Position numbers and translations under genes: made by a program. The notes beneath the pieces are model-generated. The model was not told where the DNA came from. It did not search any database and was given only the letters and a program-made list of their open reading frames with translations. This document shows positions 16,054 through 24,897 of a stretch of DNA of 64,000 nt, piece after piece (within the stretch, counting starts at the first letter, position 1; every line of letters begins with the position of its first letter). The stretch covers positions 270,343 through 334,342 of the forward strand of contig NZ_WTVH02000001.1 of assembly GCF_012910785.2 (NCBI RefSeq). Direction: 5' to 3'. The stretch comes from Aromatoleum buckelii (GTDB lineage: Bacteria > Pseudomonadota > Gammaproteobacteria > Burkholderiales > Rhodocyclaceae).

Positions 16054-17332
16054 GGGCACCTCGAATAACCCGAGGTTTTCAATGAACCCCGGTGCGACAC
16101 GATGACCGCGACCGAATTCGGTTCAGTTCCTTCGGCAAATCACCGCTTCTTCCCGCGGTGTCGCTCAGTTTTTGCCTCGAATCGCCTCGGACATCGGCGA
16201 TGCGGCCCATTTCGGGCGTCAGAAGGCCTCGATTCCGGCCTTCCTGAAATAGACCAGCCGCTTCAGGTTGTAGCAGGCAGCCATCATCGTCATCGCAAAG
16301 TTCGCCCGCGCCTGACCGATGGTGCGCAGCAGCTTGCCGCCCATCTGCTCGATGGCCCCGAACACGTGCTCGACCCGCGCACGCGTCTTGGCGATGCGTT
16401 TGTTGCGTCGCTGCTGGCACTCGGACAGCGGCTTGTTGCGCTTGCCCTTCCGCTGGATCTGGTTGCGAAAGCCGTTCTCCTTGAGCCTGGCTTCACGCTG
16501 CTCGGACGGGTAGCCCCGATCGGCATAGACATCGCGGCTCGTGTTGCGCGTGTCGAAGACGTTGTCAAAGTGCTGGCTGTCGTGCGTGCTGGCAGTATCG
16601 GTCTCGATTCGGCGGATGATCTTGTACTTCTTGTCGATGTTGATCGACAGCTTGTAGCCGAAGTAGCTCTTGCCGTGCTTCCTGGTCCAGGTCGCCTCAG
16701 TATCCTTCTGGCGCCGCTTCGCCGGGCGCCACGAGGCGGGCATTGCGCCTTGCTCGATCAGTTCCTTCTCGCCGCGGCGGTTGTGCTGCTTGGGCGCCGG
16801 CACCAGCGTCGCGTCGATGATCTGACCGCCGCGCGCGATGAACCCCTTCTTGAGCAGCTGCGTCGAGACCCCGTCGAACAAGGCCTTCGCCCCCGCTTCA
16901 CCAATCCGGTTCTCGAAGGTCCACACCGTGGTGCGATCCGGAACGTTCGTCGCATTCGCCAGTCCGCAGAAGCGCTTGTAGCTCATGCGGTCGAGCAACT
17001 GGTACTCCATCTGCTCATCGGACAGGTTGTACAGACGCTTCAACACCAGGATGCGCACCATCGTCTCGGTCGGGTATGGCGGGCGCCCGCCCTGCGCACT
17101 CACGAGTCGCGGCGCAATCATATCGACCTCGGCCGCCAGCGCGGGAAAATCGATATGCGATTCGATCTCGACCAGCGGGTCACCCAGCGTGTCGATCTTC
17201 TTGCAGTGGGCATCAAAGGCAAACAGGTCGGTCTTGATGGCGCTGCGCGGTTTCATCGATGTCGGCTGTGGCGAGATTGAGGACGCTGTAATTTTACCAA
17301 GGGTGGGCGAGTCGAGGTTTTTCGAGGCGCCC
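16054..17332 (-). mobile_element. IS5-family insertion sequence, copy 1 (intact)
   Basis: The element is bounded by imperfect inverted repeats: the left end starts GGGCACCTCGAATAACCC and the right end, read inward, starts GGGCGCCTCGAAAAACCT. The target duplication GGTT flanks it (16050-16053 and 17333-17336). Length 1279 bp, with one transposase gene on the minus strand. Ends were fixed by comparing with the second copy at 48,732-50,000. Confidence 0.9.
16219..17256 (-). CDS. IS5-family transposase
   Basis: 345 residues from MKPRSAIKTDLF (ATG at 17256). It has the IS5 N-terminal domain (PYPTETMVRILVLKRLYNLS, DEQMEYQLLDRMSYKRFCGL) and the DDE catalytic core: ARGGQIIDATLVPAPKQHN, then DVYADRGYPSEQ and RARVEHVFGAIEQMGGKLL, which holds the catalytic Glu. 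The reading frame is complete, in contrast to copy 2, so this copy could act on both. Confidence 0.92.
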   Translation of the reverse strand: MKPRSAIKTDLFAFDAHCKKIDTLGDPLVEIESHIDFPALAAEVDMIAPRLVSAQGGRPPYPTETMVRILVLKRLYNLSDEQMEYQLLDRMSYKRFCGLANATNVPDRTTVWTFENRIGEAGAKALFDGVSTQLLKKGFIARGGQIIDATLVPAPKQHNRRGEKELIEQGAMPASWRPAKRRQKDTEATWTRKHGKSYFGYKLSINIDKKYKIIRRIETDTASTHDSQHFDNVFDTRNTSRDVYADRGYPSEQREARLKENGFRNQIQRKGKRNKPLSECQQRRNKRIAKTRARVEHVFGAIEQMGGKLLRTIGQARANFAMTMMAACYNLKRLVYFRKAGIEAF

Positions 17333-17992
17333 GGTTCAAGGTCAGCTTGGGCCGCAATGCCGTATCGACGATCAGGCGGCTTTCTGAGCGGAGCGGACCC
17401 TTGTACGTCAGATTTTTTGAAAAAGTGACAGTCTGGTTGTGGCCGGTGACCGACCAGCGCCTTCCTACCCTTACTGACCGGTTCGCCCTCAAACCTGCGC
17501 CCAGGTAGCCAAAGACGCTTCGGCGTATCGAACGGCCGCATCCGTCGCGTCGGTTGTTGGAGCGAATGGCCGCTTCGACAAAGCTCGACCGGCAAGTTTG
17601 GGTCGATAAGACCCGTTCGATGAACCAGAGACCCGCCGTTCGACGGTGCTGAGCGCGGTGCGACGGATTTCCGCAACACTGCCGCCGCTCAATCGGCGCA
17701 GGCTGGCCGTCCGCCACGGCTGAGTTGTGTGAGTTGCGTTTCGGGCAGGTTACGAAGTGCAGCGGTCGTTTGCATCGCCGCTTGCTGGAAGAACAGAACG
17801 GCAGCACTGGGCCGATAGCCCCGGTTCGCCCATCGTGCTGGGAAGCTGACGGTGTTACGCCGACTAGATGCTGATACGACGATTCGTCGCTCACCTCACC
17901 CATCGCTTGAGGTATCACCAACTTATTGCAGGCAAGCGAAAATGACGCGGATAGTGCCGAGCGCAAGGGTGGTTCCGGTGTAGGCTCTCTTA
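17333..17992. repeat. Intergenic region with dispersed repeat copy A
   Basis: No intact gene in 660 bases. Positions 17722-17810 (starting GAGTTGTGTGAGTTGCGTTT) recur almost identically at 48,429-48,518, about 89 bp with a handful of mismatches. The stretch before it, around TTCCGCAACACTGCCGCCGC, recurs at about 63,880 as TTCCGCAACACTGTTGCCGC. The block is a mosaic of repeat modules rather than a decayed gene. Confidence 0.6.
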
Positions 17993-18484
17993 ATGAGAAC
18001 GCTGTTAATCGTCTACCACACCATGACCGGGGGTACGATGCAGATGGCACGCTCCGCGGCGGCCGGTGCCTCTGCGGATGGAACGGTGGCAGTGCAGCTC
18101 TTCCATGCCCGGGAGGCCGGCCCTCAGGATGTCCTGGATGCGGATGGGTACATCTTTGCAACCCCTGAGAACTTGGCTGCCATCTCCGGGCAGATGAAGG
18201 ACTTCTTCGATCGTAGTTACTACCCTGTGCTGGACTGTATCAATGGGCGTCCTTATGCGACCCTTGTCTGCGCAGGCAGCGACGGCGCCAACGCGGCCCG
18301 ACAGATTGATCGCATCGCCACCGGTTGGCGGCTGAGACGGATCGCACCCCCACTGATCGTCTGCACGCATGCCCAAACTACCGAGGCGATCCTTCGGCCC
18401 AAGCAAATCGCCATGGAGGATCTTCGACGCTGCGGAGAGCTCGGAGCCGCGATGGCAGCCGGTCTGGCGATGGGGATCTTTTGA
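17993..18484 (+). CDS. Flavodoxin-like / NAD(P)H-dependent oxidoreductase
   Basis: 163 residues with a flavodoxin fold: strand 1 and phosphate loop LLIVYHTMTGGTMQMARSAA, then DADGYIFATPENLAAISGQM and KDFFDRSYYP, the WrbA/NQO-like substrate loop, and a later strand YATLVCAGSDGANAARQIDR. It is expected to bind FMN and transfer electrons to a small substrate or quinone. The ribosome site is weak and the gene stands alone among repeat sequence and a VOC pseudogene. Confidence 0.8.
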   Translation: MRTLLIVYHTMTGGTMQMARSAAAGASADGTVAVQLFHAREAGPQDVLDADGYIFATPENLAAISGQMKDFFDRSYYPVLDCINGRPYATLVCAGSDGANAARQIDRIATGWRLRRIAPPLIVCTHAQTTEAILRPKQIAMEDLRRCGELGAAMAAGLAMGIF

Positions 18485-18715
18485 GGCCGACTTCCAGGCC
18501 CTACGCCTGCTGACGGATGCGTTGCGGTCATTGGGGACACGGAGCCCCAACGACCGTTCAGGCCGAGATGCTGAATTCCGTCATTCGGCAGGTTTCGGAG
18601 CGGAACAGCCATTCGAAAGTCCGTTGTCGAGAGAAGGTGACCGGCCGGCAGCAGGCGGAATTTCTCGCTCGGCGAGCACCGCGACCTGCCGTTCGTCGCT
18701 GGCACGGCATCGGCG
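18485..18715. other. Intergenic sequence with degenerate dispersed-repeat modules
   Basis: Contains CGACCGTTCAGGCCGAGATG and the segment CATTCGGCAGGTTTCGGAGC, which resemble modules near 48,420 and 63,940-63,980. No coding frame is supported. Confidence 0.35.
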
Positions 18716-18940
18716 TCAGCCGCGCCGAGCGGGCTCGATCGCAGCGATATCAATCTTTCTCATCCCCATCATGGCTTCGAACGCGCTGAGCCGCAGCTAA
18801 ATCAGGATCGGTGATAGCGGCTGTCAGGGCGCGTGGCCTGATTTGCCACAACAGTCCCCACTTGTCTTTGCACTCGCCGCATGCGCTTTCCTGTCCGTCA
18901 TTTCCTACAGTCACATTCCACAGGCGGTCCGTTTCAGTCT
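18716..18940 (-). pseudogene. VOC/PhnB-family protein, 3' fragment
   Basis: The minus strand reads ACGECKDKWGLLWQIRPRAL and TAAITDPDLAAAQRV, then after a one-base frame change FEAMMGMRKIDIAAIEPARR and a stop. This matches the C-terminal end of PhnB-like VOC proteins (annotated as 3-demethylubiquinone methyltransferase-like), where CGW-KDKWGLSWQI and EAMMGMRKIDIAAIE are typical. It lacks the N-terminal half and is frameshifted. Confidence 0.65.
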
Positions 18941-19046
18941 GGTCGTTGGTCCAACCTGAAATCCCACGGCAACAGCATCTGCGGGCGTCGAGTTAATGGT
19001 AGGTGGCACGTGCCAGCATCCAACTCATGCGCCAAGGCGAACGGGG

Positions 19047-20198
19047 TTACGCCAGCACGATCGGTACCATGGCCCAGCCGCCAACTGGAGACACGGCCCG
19101 CTCGGCTGGCCGCTGCGAGTCGAGTGCAATCGACGACGTCGCGGCGAGGAGTTCTTGCATCGCGATGCGCATTTCCAGCGTCGCCAGCAAGCGTCCGGGG
19201 CACGCGTGCCTTCCGATGCCGTACACCAGGTTTCGGTCGGCGTTGCGCTCCGGATCCATGGCGTCCGGGTCGCCGAAGACCACCTCGTCCCGGTTCGCGG
19301 ACGTCCAGTTCAGTTTCACGCGTGCGCCTTGCGGCAGTTCCGCGCCACCGATCGTGACAGGGCACGTCGTCACGCGGCGATTGGACACGAACGGGTCGTC
19401 GATCCGAAGGATCTCATCGATGATGGCATCGATCTCGGCGTCAGGTACGCCCGAGCGCAGATGATCCTGCACAGCTGGGTGCGTCGCCAAGTAATGGACC
19501 AGCACGCCGATACACTGTGCGATGGAGCCCAGGTCCCCACCCGTCCAGTTACGCAGAACCGACACGATCTCCGCGTCGGTCAGCGGCCGGCCGTTCACTT
19601 CGGTCCGCATGAGCCCGGCGGTGACATCGTCCGCGCCGTCCTCGCGCGCAGTGCCGCGGCGCGGCTCGAGCACGGAGCGGATCAGGTCGTCGAACGACTC
19701 CGCCACCCGCTGCGTCCACGACCGATCGCCCGAGCGCGTCGCGGCATGGTTCTCGGCAACCCAGTCCACGAGGTGATCTTCGAGATCGGCCGGCCAGCCC
19801 AGCCACGCGCTTTGCGCCCGGACCGCAAGCCGGACGCCCACTTGGGACACGGCGTCGACGGCAACGCCCCTGGGCAGCGACGCGACCAAGCCGGTCGCCA
19901 CCCGACGGAATCGCTCACGGAAGGGCGCGAGCGCCTCCGGGGTGAGGAAGCCGTCCAGGGCCTCCCGGTATGCCGTGTGCTCGGCCGAGTCCATGCCGTT
20001 CGGGACGTGGAGATGGCTCGACACCGCGCTGGAAAACCGGTCATCGCTCAGCGCAGCCTGCACGACCAGTTCGTGTCTCAGCAACACCCACTCGCCATGG
20101 ACGTTGCGCACGACGCCGTGCCGGGGACGCAGCTCGTCGGTGTAGGCCCTCAGGTCCCTGCCAGTGGCAGACAGGTCATCAGGCATGTGGTCGGTCAT
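19047..20198 (-). CDS. Cytochrome P450
   Basis: 383 residues from the ATG at 20198, preceded by GGAGGGGATAGGG. The heme loop is VYGIGRHACPGRLLATLEMR (F-G-x-G-x-H-x-C-x-G with Tyr for Phe), the ExxR pair is in IIDEILRIDDP, and the meander shows VVFGDPDAMDPERN. The I-helix reads NWTGGDLGSIAQCIG, so the usual acidic-threonine pair of AGxDT is not conserved, which may affect oxygen activation or indicate peroxide use. It is a soluble bacterial class needing a ferredoxin and reductase; neither is adjacent. Substrate unknown. Confidence 0.85.
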   Translation of the reverse strand: MTDHMPDDLSATGRDLRAYTDELRPRHGVVRNVHGEWVLLRHELVVQAALSDDRFSSAVSSHLHVPNGMDSAEHTAYREALDGFLTPEALAPFRERFRRVATGLVASLPRGVAVDAVSQVGVRLAVRAQSAWLGWPADLEDHLVDWVAENHAATRSGDRSWTQRVAESFDDLIRSVLEPRRGTAREDGADDVTAGLMRTEVNGRPLTDAEIVSVLRNWTGGDLGSIAQCIGVLVHYLATHPAVQDHLRSGVPDAEIDAIIDEILRIDDPFVSNRRVTTCPVTIGGAELPQGARVKLNWTSANRDEVVFGDPDAMDPERNADRNLVYGIGRHACPGRLLATLEMRIAMQELLAATSSIALDSQRPAERAVSPVGGWAMVPIVLA

Positions 20199-20554
20199 CC
20201 CTATCCCCTCCATGCGTTCCACGCAGACGGCGGTCGATGCCCGGGTTACCAGAACAAATCGCCGGTGCCACTGGGGTGGCGCCACCAAAAGGCGATTCGC
20301 CAAGCAGCACCGGCGCGGGCATCCCGTCGGTGACGGTTGCTGTACCGGGCAGTCCTGGACAGGACTCGGCCCGGCACCGAGACTGTGTGGCTGATGGAAG
20401 CGCGCTCCGGCGTTAGATTCCCGGCGGCAACAATTCGAGACCGCCTGTCACCGACCGGCGTGAGAACGCCTGTTGCGGCTTCTCGCGATCTGCGCAAGTT
20501 GGGCTTTGCCAGCCCCGATCCCGCGGCCTCCGGCCGGGTCTCCCGCGTCGACAC
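20199..20554. other. Intergenic region, nothing recognised
   Basis: About 350 bases between the P450 start and the ilvD remnant. No coding frame with a ribosome site. It should contain the P450 promoter, but no clear -35/-10 pair is visible. Confidence 0.3.
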
Positions 20555-21165
20555 CTACAAGTCCAGATCGGTACCCGCACCCTTGCTCGCGGAACTGGCG
20601 AGTTTTGCAAACTTCGCCAGCACGCCGCGGGTGTAGCGCGGGGACGGCGGCGTCCAGTTGGCGGCTCGCCGCGCGAGCTCTTCATCACCGACATTCAGCT
20701 CGACGAGCTGCCGGTGCGCGTCGATCGTGACCGAGTCTCCGTCGCGGACCAGCGCAATCGGGCCACCGACAAACGCTTCGGGGGAAACGTGGCCGACGAC
20801 CATGCCCCAGGTGCCTCCCGAGAACTTGGGGCGCCATGATCGCCCTCATCGCGCCGTCCTCGGAGTCGAAGACGCGCGCCGGGCCGGTGATGGCGGGGTT
20901 CTTCCCGAAATCTTCGCCACGCAGCCTTCCGGCGATAGATTGCCCCTGAGGATTCCGAGATGGCCTTCGCGTACAGCGGATTGGCACCGGCCTCCTTCAA
21001 GGCCGCGACCACGGTATCGGCCAGCGGTTGCAGCCGGCTGTTGCAGGGCGTGATTGTCGAATGTGCGCTCGCCACGCCGACCATCGGCTTGCCGAAATCC
21101 GTCTCCCGATAGCCCATCGCGTAGTACATCGATCGATTGGGCGCGCGCATCACGCCTTCGGTCAC
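20555..21165 (-). pseudogene. ilvD: Dihydroxy-acid dehydratase remnant
   Basis: The minus strand opens with the IlvD N-terminus ([38 protein letters not shown]), jumps to the C-terminal domain ([20 protein letters not shown]) and ends in another frame with [20 protein letters not shown] and [20 protein letters not shown]. About two thirds of the roughly 560-residue enzyme, including most Fe-S ligands, is deleted and the parts are frameshifted. A functional ilvD must lie elsewhere in the genome if the strain is prototrophic. Confidence 0.85.
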
Positions 21166-21408
21166 GTTGCGCGAACGTTCACCGATCGGGGCTGGACGGA
21201 TGGGCCGGACATATCGTCTCCTTGCTGGTAGCGGTTCGCATCCCCGGCTTCAGGGCATCGGCCGCGCCCCGACGTTTCCTGAGAATCATAGGTCGGGGCG
21301 CCCTCGGCCGCACTGGCCGGCTACGCGGCCCACCCAAGTCGCGAGCGAGCCTAGAATGAAGCAAGACGCGCACATAGCGGGCCGAAGTCGGCCGATGCGG
21401 CAAGGACG

Positions 21409-22053
21409 ATGGACGTAGACATTCCCGACCCGGCGTACACGAGTTCCGAGCGCGCCCGCGCGAGCTTCCGCCTTGCGTTCAGGATCGCGCTCTGCCTGGT
21501 CGCTTTCCTGTGGCTGGTCCAGGCGGTGAACACGGCGCTCGACCTGGGCCTCGAGCGGTTCGGCGTGCGCCCCCGCGAGTTGAGCGGACTGCCCGGCATC
21601 GTACTGGCGCCGCTGCTGCACGGCAGCTTCGGCCACCTGATCGCCAACACGGCGCCGCTGCTGGTGTTGCTTACGGCGATGCTGCACCTCTATCCGGGCT
21701 CGGCCGTCCGGGCACTCCCGGCGATCTTCCTCGGCCCCGGCGCCGCAGTGTGGCTGCTCGGCCGCGCATCGGTCCACGTCGGTGCGAGCGGGGTGGTCTA
21801 CGGCCTGGTTGCCCACATTTTCCTGGCCGGCGTGATTCGGCGCGATCGGCGCGCGATCGCCGCGTCCCTGCTCGTGTACTTTCTCTACGGCAGTCTGGCC
21901 TGGGGAGTCCTACCAATTCAGCAGGGGCTGTCGTGGGAAACTCACCTGGCAGGTGGCCTGATCGGCGCGCTGTCAGCGATAGCGTTGCGGCGTCTCGATA
22001 TCCCGCCTCGCCGCCGCTATGCCTGGGAGGACGAAGAAGGCGAGCGCGATTGA
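21409..22053 (+). CDS. Rhomboid-family intramembrane serine protease
   Basis: 214 residues with about six hydrophobic segments. Rhomboid signatures are present: APLLHGSFGHLIANTAPLLV (H-x-x-x-H-x-x-x-N, the oxyanion region), VHVGASGVVYGLVAHIF with the catalytic Ser in GASG, and SWETHLAGGLIGA with the catalytic His. It cleaves transmembrane substrates in the inner membrane. The basic/acidic tail RRRYAWEDEEGERD is cytoplasmic. It is a lone gene between the ilvD remnant and the MocR regulator. Confidence 0.88.
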   Translation: MDVDIPDPAYTSSERARASFRLAFRIALCLVAFLWLVQAVNTALDLGLERFGVRPRELSGLPGIVLAPLLHGSFGHLIANTAPLLVLLTAMLHLYPGSAVRALPAIFLGPGAAVWLLGRASVHVGASGVVYGLVAHIFLAGVIRRDRRAIAASLLVYFLYGSLAWGVLPIQQGLSWETHLAGGLIGALSAIALRRLDIPPRRRYAWEDEEGERD

Positions 22054-22186
22054 TCCATTGCATGGCGCGACGAAAACCGGCCGCCCGAGCGTGAAGCGCC
22101 CCGCGAGCGTCCCTTGCGCTCATTTCTGCCGCCGCGCCGCCGCGATGGATCGCCCCCACTCGCATCCACGGCAACACGACGTTGCG

Positions 22187-23593
22187 TCAGGAGAACGTCT
22201 GGATGAGTTGACGTAGACGATCGCAGGCGGCGGGGAGATGAGCTTCGGGTGTGGTGGCAACACCGAGAAGAAGCCCCGGGCGTTGAATTCCGGCGGGACT
22301 GAACCACGCAGACAGTGGAGACGGCGCCAACCCGAAGGCCAGTGCTTCTCGGGCGATAACGCTGTCGCGCGCCCCTTCGGGTAGCCATAGCAGTACGCCG
22401 AGGCCTGCCGGACGGGCGAGATATCCCATGGACTGCACCATTGCAAGGAGCGCATTGCTGCGACCGGCATATACGCGCTTCATGCGACGCAGATGCCGCA
22501 TGTAGTGCCCGTCGCGCATGAACTCCGCCGTTGCCCACTGCACCGCGGGACCGGGAGCGGGAGCGAGACACAGGGCCGCTTCGGCAAACCGCGGACCCAG
22601 CGCAGGAGGCACGACGACGAAGCCGAGCCGCAGCGTGGGACTGATCGTCTTGCTGAACGAGCCGATGTGGACCACACGTCCGCTGCTGTCCAGTGATGCC
22701 AGCGCGGGGGCCGCCCGGCGCTTCAGCTGGAGCTCACCGAGATAGTCGTCCTCGATGATCCACGCGTCGGCGCGCGTCGCCCATTCGATTAGTTGCACAC
22801 GCCGAGCGAGCGACAGAGGAACTCCGCTTGGAGCCTGTTGGCCTGGCGTCACCAGTGCCAAGGCAGCATCGGGCGCATGCTGCATGCCGTAAGCAACGTC
22901 GATCCCCTCATCGTCAACGGGGATCGGGACCGGGGCGAGCCGAGCGATTTCAAGCGCTTTGCGGCTGGGAGGAAAACCGGGATTCTCCACCCAGGCGGAT
23001 CGCCCTTCCGGCTGGAGGACCCTGAGCGCGACGCCGAGTGCGCCGGAAAAACCCGCCGTGATGAAGATCTGGGACGGACGGCATTCGATACCCCGCGAAA
23101 GTGCCAGATGCGCCGCAATCTCGCGTCTGAGCTCAGGCTCGCCGCGCGGGTCCGGATAAATGAGCGGAGCGGCGACTTCGGCACGGGCGGCCTGGGCGCG
23201 CAATCGGGCGAAGAGCGCGACCGGAAAGCTGTCCGAGGCGGGCACGCCGTTTTGGAACACGGATGTTCCGCTAAGGAAGTCCTGGTACAGCTGCGGCAAC
23301 GCATCCGCCGTCCTGGACGAGTCCGGCGCTGCGCGCTTCGCCGGACGGTCCGCCACCCGAGTGCCGCCGGAACGCGACGAGACGATGAGCTGCTTATCCG
23401 CCAATCGCTCGTAAGCCGTCTTGACGGTGCCGCGTGCGACACCCAGTTGTGCGGCGAGATCCAGCCACGAGGGCAGTCGTGCTCCGGGCGCGAGCACTCC
23501 GCTGTCGATCGCTGCCGTGACGCCGATGCGGATCTGTTCGGCCAGGGAGGCCGCGGCCGTTCGATCGAGCTTGAGATCGAGGATCTTCGCCAT
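22187..23593 (-). CDS. MocR/PdxR-type GntR-aminotransferase regulator
   Basis: 468 residues. N-terminal GntR winged helix (SLAEQIRIGVTAAIDSGVLA, LAAQLGVARGTVKTAYERLA), a linker, then a type I aminotransferase-like domain with PLP-binding features: VTPGQQAPSGVPLSLARR, WIIEDDYLGEL and the lysine in GSFSKTISPTLRLGFVV. MocR proteins use PLP or an amino adduct as effector. It is divergent from two AhpD-like genes, a frequent pairing, and probably controls them. Confidence 0.9.
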   Translation of the reverse strand: MAKILDLKLDRTAAASLAEQIRIGVTAAIDSGVLAPGARLPSWLDLAAQLGVARGTVKTAYERLADKQLIVSSRSGGTRVADRPAKRAAPDSSRTADALPQLYQDFLSGTSVFQNGVPASDSFPVALFARLRAQAARAEVAAPLIYPDPRGEPELRREIAAHLALSRGIECRPSQIFITAGFSGALGVALRVLQPEGRSAWVENPGFPPSRKALEIARLAPVPIPVDDEGIDVAYGMQHAPDAALALVTPGQQAPSGVPLSLARRVQLIEWATRADAWIIEDDYLGELQLKRRAAPALASLDSSGRVVHIGSFSKTISPTLRLGFVVVPPALGPRFAEAALCLAPAPGPAVQWATAEFMRDGHYMRHLRRMKRVYAGRSNALLAMVQSMGYLARPAGLGVLLWLPEGARDSVIAREALAFGLAPSPLSAWFSPAGIQRPGLLLGVATTPEAHLPAACDRLRQLIQTFS

Positions 23594-23624
23594 GCTACAT
23601 GGTACATCCTGAATATACTTTTTT

Positions 23625-23642
23625 GGTTCTTTTTAATGAACC
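23625..23642. promoter_or_regulatory. Short palindrome in the MocR / AhpD divergent gap
   Basis: GGTTCTTTTTAATGAACC has 5-bp facing arms (GGTTC/GAACC). It lies 32 bp from the MocR start and 60 bp before the AhpD-like start, next to the AT-rich stretch GAATATACTTTTTT, a plausible -10 region. Direct half-sites TACATGG/TACATCC nearby (23596-23609) could equally be the MocR boxes. Confidence 0.35.
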
Positions 23643-23702
23643 TCGGCGACTACATACTCCTGTCCACACGATCCTGTGCTCCTGAGAAATAGGTTTTTTG
23701 AA

Positions 23703-24164
23703 ATGAGTGAAAGACTGGATTACACGCGAACCTCGCCCGCTGGCGTGAAAGCCTTCGGCAGCGTCTACGGCTACGTCATGCAATCCGGGCTCGATGACGT
23801 GCTGGTCGACCTGGTCTATCTGCGCGTGAGCCAGATCAATGGATGTGCCTATTGCCTGGACATGCACACTCGCGACCTCGTCAAGAAAGGGGTGAAGGTC
23901 GAGAAGTTGGCGCTCGTGCAGGTGTGGCAGGAGGCCGGGGAACTGTTCAGCGATCGCGAACGGGCAGCCCTGGCGTGGGCGGAAACGGTGACCCGGGTGG
24001 CGCAGACCGGCGTTCCGGATGCCGAGTTCGAAGCCGCCAGGCGCATCTTCAACGAGAAGGAACTGGCCGACCTGACGATGGCCATCGGCTTGATGAACGC
24101 CTACAACCGCCTCGCGATCAGCTTCCGTCGCACACCAGAAGCGGTGTTTGCAGCCAAGTCCTGA
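23703..24164 (+). CDS. AhpD-like alkylhydroperoxidase-family protein
   Basis: 153 residues from the ATG at 23703. It carries the CxxC-x3-H motif in INGCAYCLDMHTRDLVKKG, followed by ELFSDRERAALAWAETVTRV and LADLTMAIGLMNAYNRLAIS, the standard single-domain AhpD-like family layout. First gene of a two-gene unit with a paralogue 65 bp downstream, under a divergent MocR regulator. Expected to reduce peroxides or act in thiol redox; the electron donor is unknown. Confidence 0.85.
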   Translation: MSERLDYTRTSPAGVKAFGSVYGYVMQSGLDDVLVDLVYLRVSQINGCAYCLDMHTRDLVKKGVKVEKLALVQVWQEAGELFSDRERAALAWAETVTRVAQTGVPDAEFEAARRIFNEKELADLTMAIGLMNAYNRLAISFRRTPEAVFAAKS

Positions 24165-24229
24165 AAAGGATTCGAATTTTTTCTACCCGACGACGGCAGT
24201 TCGCGTCGCTTCAATTACAGGTTGAACAC

Positions 24230-24670
24230 ATGGAACAGCGATTCGACATCACCAAACTTATCCCCGAGGGCTATAAAACCATGTACGCGCTGCACACCTA
24301 CGTGCAGGGCGCCGGTCTCGATCTCGGCCTGCTCGAACTGGTGCGCCTACGCGTGTCGCAGACGAACGGTTGCGGCTTCTGCGTCGCCATGCATATTCCG
24401 CTCGCGCGAAAGTACGGCATCACCGAACATCAGATCAATCTTGTCGCCACCTGGAAGGAATCGCCGGTCTTCAGTGTTCGCGAGCGGGCGGCACTGGCTT
24501 GGGCCGATGCGGTGACAGCACTTGCCGGACAGGAGGTGCCGGATACGGTCTATGAACAAGTGAAGGCCGAGTTCAGCCCCGAGGAGATTGCCAACCTCAC
24601 GCTGTGCATTGGTGAGATCAACACCTGGAATCGCCTCATGATTGCGTCGCGCACGCCGCCAGCGCTGTAA
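24230..24670 (+). CDS. AhpD-like alkylhydroperoxidase-family protein, paralogue
   Basis: 146 residues from the ATG at 24230. It has the same layout as the upstream gene (QTNGCGFCVAMHIPLARKYG, SVRERAALAWADAVTALAGQ, IANLTLCIGEINTWNRLMIA) but with only moderate identity, so the pair diverged long ago or was acquired separately. The two probably form hetero- or homo-oligomers acting on different peroxides. Confidence 0.85.
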   Translation: MEQRFDITKLIPEGYKTMYALHTYVQGAGLDLGLLELVRLRVSQTNGCGFCVAMHIPLARKYGITEHQINLVATWKESPVFSVRERAALAWADAVTALAGQEVPDTVYEQVKAEFSPEEIANLTLCIGEINTWNRLMIASRTPPAL

Positions 24671-24707
24671 GGACGGCGTCGCTCGATCGTTTCAGAAAGG
24701 ATTCGCA

Positions 24708-24887
24708 GTGAGTGCGACCAGACTACCGTTCTTCGAATCCAGCCCTCGCGGCGACAAGGCGAAGAGCAGCGAGTTCGGGTTCCCCCTGCTGTCGGCGATC
24801 ACGGCACCGGTCGGGTGTGGGCTCAGGGCTCGACCTCGGCCCACAATTTCACTATGCCGGCGGCGCCCAAGACCTGGGACCACCTGA
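24708..24887 (+). pseudogene. Truncated third ORF of the AhpD operon
   Basis: A GTG preceded by CAGAAAGGATTCGCA, nearly the same leader as upstream of the second AhpD gene, opens MSATRLPFFESSPRGDKA and then drifts into Arg/Pro-rich low-quality sequence. It ends just before the IS630 left end at 24,898. It looks like the 5' stub of a third operon gene lost around the insertion. Confidence 0.3.
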
Positions 24888-24897
24888 TCAAGTTGGT

